Assembly (NCBI RefSeq): GCF_900635815.1
Contig: NZ_LR134173.1
Span: 62,001 to 126,000, forward strand
Direction: 5' to 3'
DNA: 64,000 bases
Origin: Legionella cherrii
GTDB taxonomy: Bacteria > Pseudomonadota > Gammaproteobacteria > Legionellales > Legionellaceae
Shown in pieces: positions 17,105-25,831 of this stretch. The notes below the pieces were generated by a model, which was not told the origin of the DNA, made no database searches, and saw only the letters and a list, made by a program, of their open reading frames with translations. Made by a program: the position numbers and the translations under genes. Within the stretch, counting starts at the first letter, position 1, and each line of letters begins with the position of its first letter.

Positions 17105-17638
17105 TTAAAGCTTAATGCTTAATACGTCCGTTGGATTTTCCATATATTGCCCTTCACAAATAACCTTTGCTCCGAGTTTTATGTACATATTATTTAGTTT
17201 AGGATTTAAAGTATCCAGGTAAATTAAATCAGCACCGGATTCAATAGCCAAAGCTTTTGCCTGATTTAAAAGTTGTCGCGCAAAACCTAAACCTCTGAAT
17301 TTCTCTTCGACAAAAATATAATCAAAATAAATGGCTTTTAAACCGGTATCCTGGGAAATTGGGTCATCCCCTACATCATCTTGAAATGGAAATAATCTTT
17401 TTTCAAATAAACCAAACATGGCAACAGGTAATCCATTAAACGTTGCAACATAAATCTGCTCCTGTTTTTTATGAATATCTCGTTGATAAAATTTCTTATC
17501 ACTTTGATGCAAATATCCCCATGCTTTCTTGGCCCATGATGCCGTAAGCTTTATGTGAGCCTCTTTATCTTCCTTGAATTGGGATAGTTGTTTAAATTCA
17601 AGCGTGTGTGTTTTCCCTGCTGCGGTAAAAAATATCAT
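17105..17638 (-). CDS. GNAT-family N-acetyltransferase
   Basis: A 177-aa protein with the GNAT core: IYVATFNGLPVAMFGLF (beta 2-3), YFDYIFVEEKFRGLGFARQLLNQAKALA (beta 4 and the acetyl-CoA pyrophosphate loop R/Q-x-x-G-x-A as RGLGFA), and DTLNPKLNNMYIKLGAKVI (C-terminal strand). It transfers an acetyl group from acetyl-CoA to an unknown amine. A lone gene, with about 190 bases of empty DNA on each side. Confidence 0.9.
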   Translation of the reverse strand: MIFFTAAGKTHTLEFKQLSQFKEDKEAHIKLTASWAKKAWGYLHQSDKKFYQRDIHKKQEQIYVATFNGLPVAMFGLFEKRLFPFQDDVGDDPISQDTGLKAIYFDYIFVEEKFRGLGFARQLLNQAKALAIESGADLIYLDTLNPKLNNMYIKLGAKVICEGQYMENPTDVLSIKL

Positions 17639-17834
17639 TTTAACTCCTTTAAACTTATTAAATTTTTATTTTGTTAGGTGTAGTATGCAATTCGCTCGTC
17701 CAGACAAAATGGCGTAGTTTAAGCACCGAAACGCCACGTACAATCCACTCGTCATCTAGAACGTGACAAGGAGTGGCTTATGCGTATTGGCGTGCAAAAT
17801 TACACTGCAAGATAGTACGATTTGTAAACAGACC

Positions 17835-18776
17835 CTATTTTTTCAAAGTATTTTCAGGGGGATTTGAGGACCAATGACTCAAATGTTGTTGAGTCCAATC
17901 AAAAAGTTTTTGCCCCACAGCCATTCCAACTGCAACTCGTGCTGTTCCCCAACCAATTCTGAATTTTTGTTGAAAAAAACTCAACTGACTTAAAAGCGGT
18001 TTCTCTAGTTTTTTTGATTCATTCCATAACTGAGTTAACACTTCATGTGCTGAGGGTGATTTGCGGGTCGGTGAGGTGGCATATTGCATATTTCGAACGT
18101 AATTAAATGGGCTAGATGCAATAGTAGCCAACCCGGCAGCACTCGCATTACCAAGAAATTCACGATAAGCTTGCCTTGCGCGAGGTTCTTGATTCTCTGT
18201 TTTTGTGGCATTACTTTTCATCAAACTTCGTAGCATTTCGTACGTACTGCCAAAAACCATATCGCGTGTCACTGTCGCCGTGGTTCCTTTTATAAAAGGT
18301 TTATAGCCCCCTTGTGCCCACATCTCTTGAATACTGGAGCGAAAAGAGGCGTCCTCTTTTCCCCATGTATGATATTTAATCGCAGAAATACTATTGGTTA
18401 ACACCCCACCAATACTTCCTGCAGCCATACCGACATAAAACTGGGAGACTGCTTGACTAAATCCTAAATGATGATGAAGGTATGGGAACAGATAAGAATT
18501 AAGTTCGCCCTGAGCAATATAGTAAATACCGCCAAGAAATGTGCGTTGTACTAATGCTTGCGAGAATCCTTGATACGGAGATTTAAAGTGCTCAACGGAA
18601 AGAAAAGGACGATTGTGTTTCACAGATAAATATAAAGCGCGATCCCATGGATTAAAAACCCCGGAGGTGGATACCCCAACAATTAGTCCACTAGCGACAT
18701 CAATATTAAACTTTTGTTTATAATTTAGCTTTGGATCACGCTCATCTGTTTGTTCTTTCAAACTTTTACCTACCAT
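17835..18776 (-). CDS. Mitochondrial carrier-like protein (LncP-type candidate effector)
   Basis: A 313-aa protein with three homologous about-90-aa units, as in the eukaryotic mitochondrial carrier family. Unit 1 has NPWDRALYL (42-50) followed by YQGFSQALVQRTFLGGIYY. Unit 2 is degenerate (TNSISAIKYHTWGKEDASF, then GGYKPFIKGTTATVTRD). Unit 3 has SPFNYVRNMQ (222-231). The family signature is P-x-[DE]-x-x-[KR]; here it is kept in unit 1, changed in unit 3 (PxNxxR) and lost in unit 2. Bacteria normally lack this family. L. pneumophila LncP is a known translocated nucleotide carrier of the host mitochondrion, and this is probably a relative. The ligand is unknown. Confidence 0.8.
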   Translation of the reverse strand: MVGKSLKEQTDERDPKLNYKQKFNIDVASGLIVGVSTSGVFNPWDRALYLSVKHNRPFLSVEHFKSPYQGFSQALVQRTFLGGIYYIAQGELNSYLFPYLHHHLGFSQAVSQFYVGMAAGSIGGVLTNSISAIKYHTWGKEDASFRSSIQEMWAQGGYKPFIKGTTATVTRDMVFGSTYEMLRSLMKSNATKTENQEPRARQAYREFLGNASAAGLATIASSPFNYVRNMQYATSPTRKSPSAHEVLTQLWNESKKLEKPLLSQLSFFQQKFRIGWGTARVAVGMAVGQKLFDWTQQHLSHWSSNPPENTLKK

Positions 18777-18957
18777 AGCGAATGCCCCATAATTGAATGA
18801 TCCAAAACATTATTGCCCCTTATCATATGAATTGGTTTGAAATTTTAAGAGTACGACTTATTCAAAATAGAAGTGATTCTATGAGAACAACTGCACGAGT
18901 GCATTGAAATTTACAAGAATTTTTCCCTGAAGAAAAAAAAGCAACAGGTCATAGCTT

Positions 18958-19521
18958 CTATTGAGGTGGGTAGTGAATAATATCATGGATGCGGGATAGT
19001 TCATTGGTTGGATTCCGGTAGCCATGCGATTGATTGGCATTAAAACGAAGTCCTTCTCCTTTGGAGAGTGTTTTCCAGCATCCGTCTAACAAAATCTCAA
19101 TAGTTCCATCCACAACAATGACATGTTCAATAACTCCATGTTTATGAGGAGGTGAAAGATGTTCACATCCGGGCAATAACTCAATAACAAACAATTCAAA
19201 ATGTAGCTGCTCATCAAAAGGAAACAGGGGTAGTACTCGTATTTTTTGGTCATCTGGATGCAAGATTTCGGCATCCCCAGTTCTATAAACTGGATTGGTT
19301 GAATGATTGAGGCTATCTTCAATAAACGAGGAAAAGGAGGTTTGCAGCCCACTCGCAATTTTCCATAAGGTAGAAATCGTTGGGCTTGATTCTTCTCGCT
19401 CAATTTGCCCAAGCATCGCTTTAGAAACACCGGTTTCAATCGCAGTCTTATCTAAACTCCAACCTCGCTCGTGTCTTAATGATTTTAATGTTTTTGCAAT
19501 ACGTTTTGAAATTTCTTGCAT
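18958..19521 (-). CDS. XRE-family regulator with C-terminal cupin domain
   Basis: A 187-aa protein. Residues about 8-65 form a lambda-repressor-like HTH (LRHERGWSLDKTAIETGVSK, LGQIEREESSPTISTLWKIA). Residues about 110-185 form a cupin (SPPHKHGVIEHVIVVDGTIEIL, then HGYRNPTNE). The AAGGGAC before the ATG fits a start at 19521. It is divergent from the DUF2000/AlaX operon, with two palindromic operators between them, so it probably controls that operon and itself. The cupin likely senses a small amino-acid-like ligand, as in relatives that regulate amino-acid use. Confidence 0.9.
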   Translation of the reverse strand: MQEISKRIAKTLKSLRHERGWSLDKTAIETGVSKAMLGQIEREESSPTISTLWKIASGLQTSFSSFIEDSLNHSTNPVYRTGDAEILHPDDQKIRVLPLFPFDEQLHFELFVIELLPGCEHLSPPHKHGVIEHVIVVDGTIEILLDGCWKTLSKGEGLRFNANQSHGYRNPTNELSRIHDIIHYPPQ

Positions 19522-19545
19522 TATGTCCCTTATTAAAAAAGCTTG

Positions 19546-19597
19546 TGCGTTTTAGCGCACGAGTATATACTGAATTATTATGCGTTATAACGCACGA
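19546..19597. promoter_or_regulatory. Paired palindromic operators in the XRE-cupin / DUF2000 divergent promoter
   Basis: Two near-identical 17-base sites, TGCGTTTTAGCGCACGA (19546-19562) and TGCGTTATAACGCACGA (19581-19597), start 35 bases apart. The second contains a perfect 14-base palindrome TGCGTTATAACGCA. They lie between the divergent starts at 19521 and 19625, and a TATACT -10-like box lies between the copies. Binding by the adjacent XRE-cupin protein is inferred from position. Confidence 0.7.
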
Positions 19598-19624
19598 ATT
19601 GTGAAGTAGATTGAGGAGGACTCT

Positions 19625-20047
19625 ATGGTTGTACAACCTTTTAAAAACAAACTGGTTGCAGTGCTTAATAAGCGTATTGAGCCAGGAAAAGTAATGAATG
19701 CACTTGCTCATATGTGTATTGGTTTAGGGGCTGTGATTGGTGAAAATGAACTGCGTTTAACTGATTATCGAGATGCAGATGGAGGCTCTCACCCGTATAT
19801 TTCAGAAATACCTTTTATCATTCTATGTGAGAACTCCAATAAAATTAGAACATTACGCCAGAATGCTTTAGAAAAAAATGTTCTTTTTAATGATTTTACC
19901 GATACGATGACTGTTGGCACCTATCAGGAGCAAATTGAAAGGACCGCACAGGTTAAAGATAACGATCTGATTTACTACGGCATTGTTTTGTTTGGCGATT
20001 GGGACGTGGTGACAGAACTCACTAGAAAGTGTTCTTTGTGGCGATGA
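19625..20047 (+). CDS. DUF2000-family protein
   Basis: A 140-aa protein with the DUF2000 layout: an opening KNKLVAVLNKRIEPGKVMNALAHMCIGLG, a middle FIILCENSNKIRTLRQNAL and a final YYGIVLFGDWDVVTELTRKCSLWR. Structures of the family have a peptidyl-tRNA hydrolase 2-like fold, which suits its company here with two tRNA-editing-type genes. A GAGGAGG site precedes the ATG. It is the first gene of a rightward operon under the two palindromes. Confidence 0.85.
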   Translation: MVVQPFKNKLVAVLNKRIEPGKVMNALAHMCIGLGAVIGENELRLTDYRDADGGSHPYISEIPFIILCENSNKIRTLRQNALEKNVLFNDFTDTMTVGTYQEQIERTAQVKDNDLIYYGIVLFGDWDVVTELTRKCSLWR

Positions 20048-20060
20048 CGGGTTGGTAATC

Positions 20061-20237
20061 ATGATGAATCAAGATAAAAACTTAAGTAAAAGCGCGCAAA
20101 TCATACACGATTTTTTATCTCTAAAGGGAATATCGTGTGAGGTTATGGAACTTGACTCGCGCACACGCACTGCAAAAGATGCCGCGGATACTTTAGGATG
20201 TGGTGTTGAAGCAGTTAACCAATGGGATAGTGGTTAA
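20061..20237 (+). pseudogene. Truncated YbaK/ProX-type aminoacyl-tRNA deacylase
   Basis: Only the N-terminal about 50 aa of a YbaK-type editing domain remain (SAQIIHDFLSLKGISCEVMEL, then SRTRTAKDAADTLGCGVEA). At the point where the family continues with an I(V)KSL(I/V)F strand, the frame ends in VNQWDSG and a stop. No continuation is visible in other frames before the next gene 17 bases on, so about 100 codons appear to be deleted. Full-length relatives hydrolyse mischarged tRNAs. This copy cannot be active as such. The start is one of two adjacent ATGs. Confidence 0.65.
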
Positions 20238-20253
20238 GGTTAGAGAATAAATC

Positions 20254-20889
20254 ATGCAAAAAATATTTTGGGATAATCCCTATCAACGCAAATTAATGAC
20301 TAAAGTGGTATCAGTAAATAAGAATCGACTACTTTTTGCAGAGACTATTGGCTTTTCGTTTTCTGGTGGTCAGGAAAGCGATAAGGTGAGCGTGAATGGT
20401 TTGCTCGTCACTCATTCTGAAATAGAAGATGACTTGATTTATTATACATTACCTTCGGGGCATGGGCTTTCTGAAGGGGATGTTGTCCTTATGGAAATTG
20501 ACTTTGTTCGCCGCTACAAATTAATGCGCCTTCATTTTGCTGCTGAATTAATCTTGGAACTGGTCCAAAGAATGCTTCCCATTGAAAAAATAGGTGCTCA
20601 TATTGCTGAACATAAGGCGAGAATCGATTTTAACTGTAAGCACAATATCTCGGATATCTTTGACACTCTTCTGCTTGAATACAATCAAATTATTGCAAAA
20701 GATATGCCTATACGCACTGGGTTTTCTGATGAGAAAAGTCAAAGACGCTATTGGGAAATCGAAGGATTTGCCAGGGTTTCTTGTGGTGGAACGCATGTAA
20801 AATCAACCGCTGAAGTGGGTTATATCAGGCTAAAAAGAGCAAATGTGGGTAAAGGCAAAGAGCGAATCGAAATTTATCTGGTGCAATAA
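20254..20889 (+). CDS. AlaX-type alanyl-tRNA editing protein
   Basis: A 211-aa protein homologous to the editing domain of alanyl-tRNA synthetase. It has the N-terminal GFSFSGGQESDKVSVNG (family GGQ.SD.G region), a middle MRLHFAAELI where the HxxxH zinc motif would lie, and the C-terminal zinc motif SCGGTHV. The second His of the first motif is replaced by Glu (HFAAE), which could change metal binding. Relatives free Ser- or Gly-charged tRNA-Ala in trans. It is the last gene of the operon and ends before a small hairpin (20904-20919). Confidence 0.85.
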   Translation: MQKIFWDNPYQRKLMTKVVSVNKNRLLFAETIGFSFSGGQESDKVSVNGLLVTHSEIEDDLIYYTLPSGHGLSEGDVVLMEIDFVRRYKLMRLHFAAELILELVQRMLPIEKIGAHIAEHKARIDFNCKHNISDIFDTLLLEYNQIIAKDMPIRTGFSDEKSQRRYWEIEGFARVSCGGTHVKSTAEVGYIRLKRANVGKGKERIEIYLVQ

Positions 20890-20890
20890 G

Positions 20891-20931
20891 TCAGCCTATA
20901 TATAACCTTTATGAAGGTTGGCTTTGACTCT
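20891..20931 (+). terminator. Weak hairpin after the AlaX operon
   Basis: AACCTT-TATG-AAGGTT forms an inner stem, with AGCC/GGCT and GTCA/TGAC outside it. No clear T run follows, so termination is plausible but not certain. Confidence 0.4.
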
Positions 20932-21094
20932 TTAGATTTCTTTGCATGCTTCATTCGTGACACAGACTAAGCAATACCCATCCTAAGTTAGGCATTAATA
21001 ATACATTAATATTATTCTGTTATAATACAATATGATTACTACAAAAGTGTTTTAAAGTAATTGGCTTGAGCGAAAACAAAGGAGTCGTCAGAAA

Positions 21095-21994
21095 ATGAAG
21101 TTCTATAATAACCTAGAATCCTTTATTTTTGCCTATCAGACGGGTTCCTTCGCTAAAGCAGCGAAAAAACTGAATATCACGCAAGCAGCAGTTTCAATTC
21201 ACATAAAAAACTTAGAACTTTATCTTGGTGAAACCCTCTTTGAACGAAATGCCAAATGCATTTTACCCACTCAAGCGGCTAAAAGGCTTTTTTCTTTAAT
21301 TTCAGAACCTTTTGATAAAATTAGAGACGTGGCCGAAAATTTCTCAAAATATACCAATTTCATGAGTGGCGAAATCTATATAAGTTGTGTCAATGAGTTC
21401 GCCCAAAATTTAATAATGAAATCAATCGGGATATGCCTTGAACATGAAATTAAATTAAGAATTAATTACATACCTAAAGATTCGGAAATTATTAATGAAT
21501 TACAAAATAATACAATCGATTTTGGAATTACATCGATTAAATACGACAATCCTAATTTTGAATTTGTTAAACTATTTGATGATGAGCTGGTACTTGTTGG
21601 CACCGAGCGATGGGAAAAATATATCGATATAACCACAGAATCTACGTTTCATGAAAGTCTTAAACACTTACGGTGGCTTAGTTATGGAAATGAGATACCT
21701 TTTATTCAAAGGTATTTTGAGCTTGCGCTAAATATAGCTCCTAATTTCATTGAACCCTCTCTTACATTTACGGATCTCAATGGATTAGTTCAGTCGGTAA
21801 TCAATGGTTATGGAGTCGCGTGTCTGCCTAAATCTTATTTATTACCTCATTTGGAAAATAAATTAATCGTGCAGCTTTATTTTCCAAAGCCCCCTCCTCG
21901 ATATGCGTTATATTTGGTTTATAGAGCTAAAAGTTTATTACATAAGCGCATGAAATTTTTTAAGGATCTTGCTGCTAAATCAGCTCTTGATTAA
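21095..21994 (+). CDS. LysR-family transcriptional regulator
   Basis: A 299-aa protein with an N-terminal winged HTH (NLESFIFAYQTGSFAKAAKKL, then TQAAVSIHIKNLELYLGETLFER) and a periplasmic-binding-protein-like effector domain (about 90-295). The region upstream is AT-rich with an imperfect TATTAT/ATAATA palindrome at 21010-21027 that could be a LysR box. It is not divergent from any gene, so its target is unclear. A VOC-like gene lies downstream on the other strand. Confidence 0.92.
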   Translation: MKFYNNLESFIFAYQTGSFAKAAKKLNITQAAVSIHIKNLELYLGETLFERNAKCILPTQAAKRLFSLISEPFDKIRDVAENFSKYTNFMSGEIYISCVNEFAQNLIMKSIGICLEHEIKLRINYIPKDSEIINELQNNTIDFGITSIKYDNPNFEFVKLFDDELVLVGTERWEKYIDITTESTFHESLKHLRWLSYGNEIPFIQRYFELALNIAPNFIEPSLTFTDLNGLVQSVINGYGVACLPKSYLLPHLENKLIVQLYFPKPPPRYALYLVYRAKSLLHKRMKFFKDLAAKSALD

Positions 21995-22149
21995 CTCAGT
22001 TTATTCACTTCGTGATCTTTTTTTTCTACTTTCATCTGGCACTTTGTAAATTTAACTCGCCTTAAGCGATTTTGTTCTAAGCAATACCCAATTATTATGA
22101 CTTTAATCCTGAACAGTGGGTTAGGACCAAAATACCAAGCTATCCGCTG

Positions 22150-22533
22150 CTATTTCGCTAATTCAGGATAGAGCAATGAATCCTGATAGTTCGTTTCATT
22201 CCATATTTCATCTTCAGATAAGGATGTTTCTATAAACTCAATTACCGCACCGTGTTCCTCAATCATCGCAACTCTAAAATTTTTTAAAGGAAAATAAGGC
22301 TCAAGAAGAACATGTTTTCCTTTGATCGCTTCATCAATACTCTCCACTTTATAGGCGATATGCGGTTGCGTTTGAATTAACGGATGTAGCGGGCAATTAG
22401 GACCAAATCGATGATATTGAATTCGGCCAGGTAATTCCCCACCGGAGGTATACATATCCATAAAGGAGCTATAACGCTCGCCCGGACGGGGTTCTGTTAT
22501 CGGAATTCCAACATGATGATATTGATACTTCAT
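22150..22533 (-). CDS. VOC-like / glyoxalase-fold small protein
   Basis: A 127-aa protein beginning MKYQYHHVGIPITEPRPGERY, with YHHVGI as the first VOC strand and a final strand region NFRVAMIEEHGAVIEFIE with a Glu ligand position. The middle (HIAYKVESIDEAIKGKHVL) matches the second module. The start is put at 22533, two codons after another possible start. The substrate is unknown. It converges with the LysR gene. Confidence 0.7.
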   Translation of the reverse strand: MKYQYHHVGIPITEPRPGERYSSFMDMYTSGGELPGRIQYHRFGPNCPLHPLIQTQPHIAYKVESIDEAIKGKHVLLEPYFPLKNFRVAMIEEHGAVIEFIETSLSEDEIWNETNYQDSLLYPELAK

Positions 22534-22785
22534 AATCAACCACTCAATGCTTAAACTCAGTTATTGTACCGAATTATTGTTCTGATGTTAAGGACCAACA
22601 CGGGTACACGTTTTTTCGAGAAATAAAATAAGAATAGGAATTATTTTATATCAAAAATTTACTTAAGACCGTTTCTGGATTTTGATTAAAGGATTTACCA
22701 GAAATGCTGACCGCCCTGCAATTTTGGTAATAATATGTTAATATTAACCAAAATATGATCATTATTCATAGGGTTCATCTTTTTT

Positions 22786-23754
22786 ATGTTATCTAAACTA
22801 TTTAACACCCACTATAAAAAAGAGCCTATTTCTATGAGGGGCTCAATTAAAAAAATCACGTCGTCTCCCATTGTAGTCCCGCCTGAGAAGATACTGGAAT
22901 TATTGCAAGCCCCAGAATGTGCACAAGATAAAATCGGCGGGAAAACTTATAAAATTCTTCGCTTTTTAATAAGAACCAACGGGGAGCTTGTTTTTGCCCA
23001 CGAGGGATATCCTGGTGGTCCTATCCCAGCCCATTGGCAGATGACTGGAGAAAGCTTGGCCTCAAAAGCATATTGTCTCACAGCAGGCAATGTTTTTTTT
23101 GATAAAAAAAATAATTTATTAGCACGCATCAACAATAAAAGTGGTGATTTTAGACCTCCCTTTGACTCACTACAATTGGTTTTCCCTAGGTTAATTCAGG
23201 CTCAAATTCCACTGGGTAATACACTGAAGATTCAAAAATTTGACAGCTCAGGCTGTCCAGAAGAAATTTTTCACGTGAGCAAAAAAGAAATACTGACCCA
23301 TTTTAGTGCTGCTGAGCATATCCCAACCCCAGTTGTACGCAATAAACATCTCGATGAAGATCTAAAAAGATTAGAACAATTCTGCAAAGAAAAATTAGCA
23401 CTGAATAAAAAGAATCAGTTTGGTATTGAGTACAGTAAGTCTATTAAACGTTTCTATAACAAGGCGGTCGACATTCGTAAATCCAATTTGCCGATTAAAG
23501 AGATATCGCAACAGTTGAAAAACCTGGCACATCAGGAATTTCATCATCGGCACAGCACGAGACGCTTTATTGCAGATATCATACTGATCATAAGTTGTTT
23601 CGGTGGTATAGGGCTACTCGTAGGGTTTGGTCGCATGCGATGGGGAACTTCATTTTTGTTTTGTGATGCAAAAACAGCCCGCGAAAAGGAGCTTATCCAT
23701 CATTGGATGAATAACAAGGCTGAATCCAAATCAACAAAAAGCGCAAGTATTTAA
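22786..23754 (+). CDS. Hypothetical protein, possible effector
   Basis: A 322-aa protein of unknown family. The N-terminal part (about 25-175) is a compact mixed alpha/beta domain (PPEKILELLQAPECAQDKIG, then ELVFAHEGYPGGPIPAHWQM). Residues about 190-260 are a charged helical region with coiled-coil character. A hydrophobic segment follows (about 262-285, DIILIISCFGGIGLLVGFG), then a short basic tail. A soluble domain plus one or two C-terminal membrane helices is common in Legionella effectors that sit on host membranes, but that is only analogy. The start could also be the ATG 48 bases downstream. Confidence 0.6.
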   Translation: MLSKLFNTHYKKEPISMRGSIKKITSSPIVVPPEKILELLQAPECAQDKIGGKTYKILRFLIRTNGELVFAHEGYPGGPIPAHWQMTGESLASKAYCLTAGNVFFDKKNNLLARINNKSGDFRPPFDSLQLVFPRLIQAQIPLGNTLKIQKFDSSGCPEEIFHVSKKEILTHFSAAEHIPTPVVRNKHLDEDLKRLEQFCKEKLALNKKNQFGIEYSKSIKRFYNKAVDIRKSNLPIKEISQQLKNLAHQEFHHRHSTRRFIADIILIISCFGGIGLLVGFGRMRWGTSFLFCDAKTAREKELIHHWMNNKAESKSTKSASI

Positions 23755-23865
23755 TAGTTACTCGCTTGGAGAATGGTGTTTTTAGAGCCACCTGAATATT
23801 ATACCTATCCTCATCCTTGTTTCTCCTCAGAAGAGAAAGAGTAAAATGACCCGCCGCAGAACAAC

Positions 23866-25569
23866 TCAATCAACTTGGGTGCTAAAAATATTTTTTACTC
23901 CTTGAATCTTTTTTTCCAAAGAACTCGAAATGGTTTGATGTTCTGAATGTAACGCAATTTGCCGTAAATCAAGTCGAGAAATAATTTTCATCATGGTCGT
24001 ATTATTGATTTTTCTTGCTTTCCTCAACGTACGCAACTCCTGATGGGCGCCCTCTAAAGCCGCATAGCGTAATTGTCGTTCGAATGTTAGGGCTAATATA
24101 CTTTCCAATTTTTCATTTTCAGTTCCATGGTTTGATACAATAAATTGATTGAACGAATCCATTAACTTGTTTGCAACCTCAATGCACAAAGCCCTCTCAC
24201 GTTCATTGGCCTCTTCACATAAGCGCTCCATTTTTATCTTGATTGCTTCAACGGCTGCTTTAGATAAGGCAAGCACCGCTTCATTTTCTTCATCTTGGGT
24301 ATGTTTATGGAGCAAGTTTTTCAACCCTGGAGTAATCAAAGGCAACAGCAAACTACTAATAATCAAAGAACACAGCACCACACCAATCACAAGAATAATT
24401 AAAAGCTTACGCTCAGGAAAGGGTCCTCCATCGACCATATGCGGTAACGATAAAATCGCAGCCAAAGCAATTGCTCCACGGACGCCACCGAGTGAAAAAG
24501 TACTGATTATTTTTAAATTAGGAAAACGCCAGGAACTCTTATTACGTCTGGATATTAATCCTTCAAAAGGTAATGTTAAATAAATCCATAGCGTACGCAG
24601 AAGAATTAAGGTCACGGTAATGAGAACAACAATCATTGCGTATTCGGACAAACTATATCCAGTTGCTTTGAGGAACTTGATTGAATGGGGCAAATATAAA
24701 CCCAAAAGGATAAAGATAATTCCATTTAAAGTAATATCAAGAACCTCCCAAACAAAATGACCTTCCAGACGCATTTTGGCCATGGTTCTATCTAAAAATC
24801 CAGCCCGATCTACTGTAAAACCTGCGGCAACAGTAGCCAATATCCCTGAAAAACCTAATTTTTCAGCAACAAGATATACGGTAAAAGGCAACAACAGCAA
24901 TAATAAATTTTCAGTAGTGGTTTCATGAACGTTATGTTTGGTTAACTTGCCCAATAGCGAAATAAAAATATAAGTAAGAATTACCCCAACCCCAATCCCG
25001 CCAAGACTAATGAATAAGAGGCTCCAGATTGCTCCCGTCAGCGAAAACACTCCCGTTAACATCGCAGCAACCGCCAATTTAAACGAAACTAAGCCCGAAG
25101 CATCATTTAACAATGCCTCGCCTTGTAAGATATGCATGATGCGATCGGGTATGCGCGCTCCAGCGGTCATTGACCTAAGCGATACCGCATCGGTCGGTGA
25201 TAGTGCTGCCGCTAATGCAAATGCAGCAGGCAAAGGAATGAGCGGAATTAACCAATGGACCAAATAACCAATGCCCGCCACTGTAAAAAATACCAAACCA
25301 ATCGATAACATAATGATAGGCCGGGTGTAGAGCAGAAACTCACGTTTTGGAAAATGCCAGCTGTCATTGAATAATAAAGGAGGAACAAACAACAACATAA
25401 AAAGTTCTGGATTAAATCCCACATCAAAGAAAGCGGGAAATAAATCGGCCAGAAGTGTCCCTATGGCAATTTGTATTAATGGTGTTGGCAGGAAGGAAAC
25501 AAAGCGTGTAATTACACCAGAAATCACCATTAAAAAAAGAAGAATCAAACAAATGACCACGCCTTCCAT
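23866..25569 (-). CDS. CPA1-family Na+/H+ antiporter
   Basis: A 567-aa inner-membrane cation/proton antiporter with about twelve helices (1-420) and a cytoplasmic helical tail (about 430-567). Family motifs are ALSPTDAVSL (ion-binding region), LLNDASGLVSF and SLGGVRGAIALAAILSLP. The tail (ALSKAAVEAIKIKMERLCEE...) is typical of NhaP/YjcE-type members and may sense pH or ligands. AGGAG lies 11 bases before the ATG. It is monocistronic. The ion preference (Na+ or K+) cannot be read from sequence. Confidence 0.92.
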   Translation of the reverse strand: MEGVVICLILLFLMVISGVITRFVSFLPTPLIQIAIGTLLADLFPAFFDVGFNPELFMLLFVPPLLFNDSWHFPKREFLLYTRPIIMLSIGLVFFTVAGIGYLVHWLIPLIPLPAAFALAAALSPTDAVSLRSMTAGARIPDRIMHILQGEALLNDASGLVSFKLAVAAMLTGVFSLTGAIWSLLFISLGGIGVGVILTYIFISLLGKLTKHNVHETTTENLLLLLLPFTVYLVAEKLGFSGILATVAAGFTVDRAGFLDRTMAKMRLEGHFVWEVLDITLNGIIFILLGLYLPHSIKFLKATGYSLSEYAMIVVLITVTLILLRTLWIYLTLPFEGLISRRNKSSWRFPNLKIISTFSLGGVRGAIALAAILSLPHMVDGGPFPERKLLIILVIGVVLCSLIISSLLLPLITPGLKNLLHKHTQDEENEAVLALSKAAVEAIKIKMERLCEEANERERALCIEVANKLMDSFNQFIVSNHGTENEKLESILALTFERQLRYAALEGAHQELRTLRKARKINNTTMMKIISRLDLRQIALHSEHQTISSSLEKKIQGVKNIFSTQVD

Positions 25570-25831
25570 TGTTTTTATTACTCCTAAGATTCATTGAGAT
25601 TGATCAATTAATGCCTATTTCCCTGCTTGACCTTACCTTAAAACCCAAATCAAATTTATGCATCAGCATTAATCCTCATTGAGTACTCACTTCTGTTGAT
25701 TGTAATTCACTTCCATGGACGCGAATAGAGCTAATTAAGTGCTGAAAAACGTTTTTCATGCTCATTAAGCTTCTTGTAAGAAATTTTAATTATAATAAAT
25801 ATACAAAGAGAGTGTTTTTTTATCTAAATGT

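Noticed and set aside
24149..24583. 144-codon rightward frame
   Set aside because: Antisense to the conserved region of the CPA1 antiporter.
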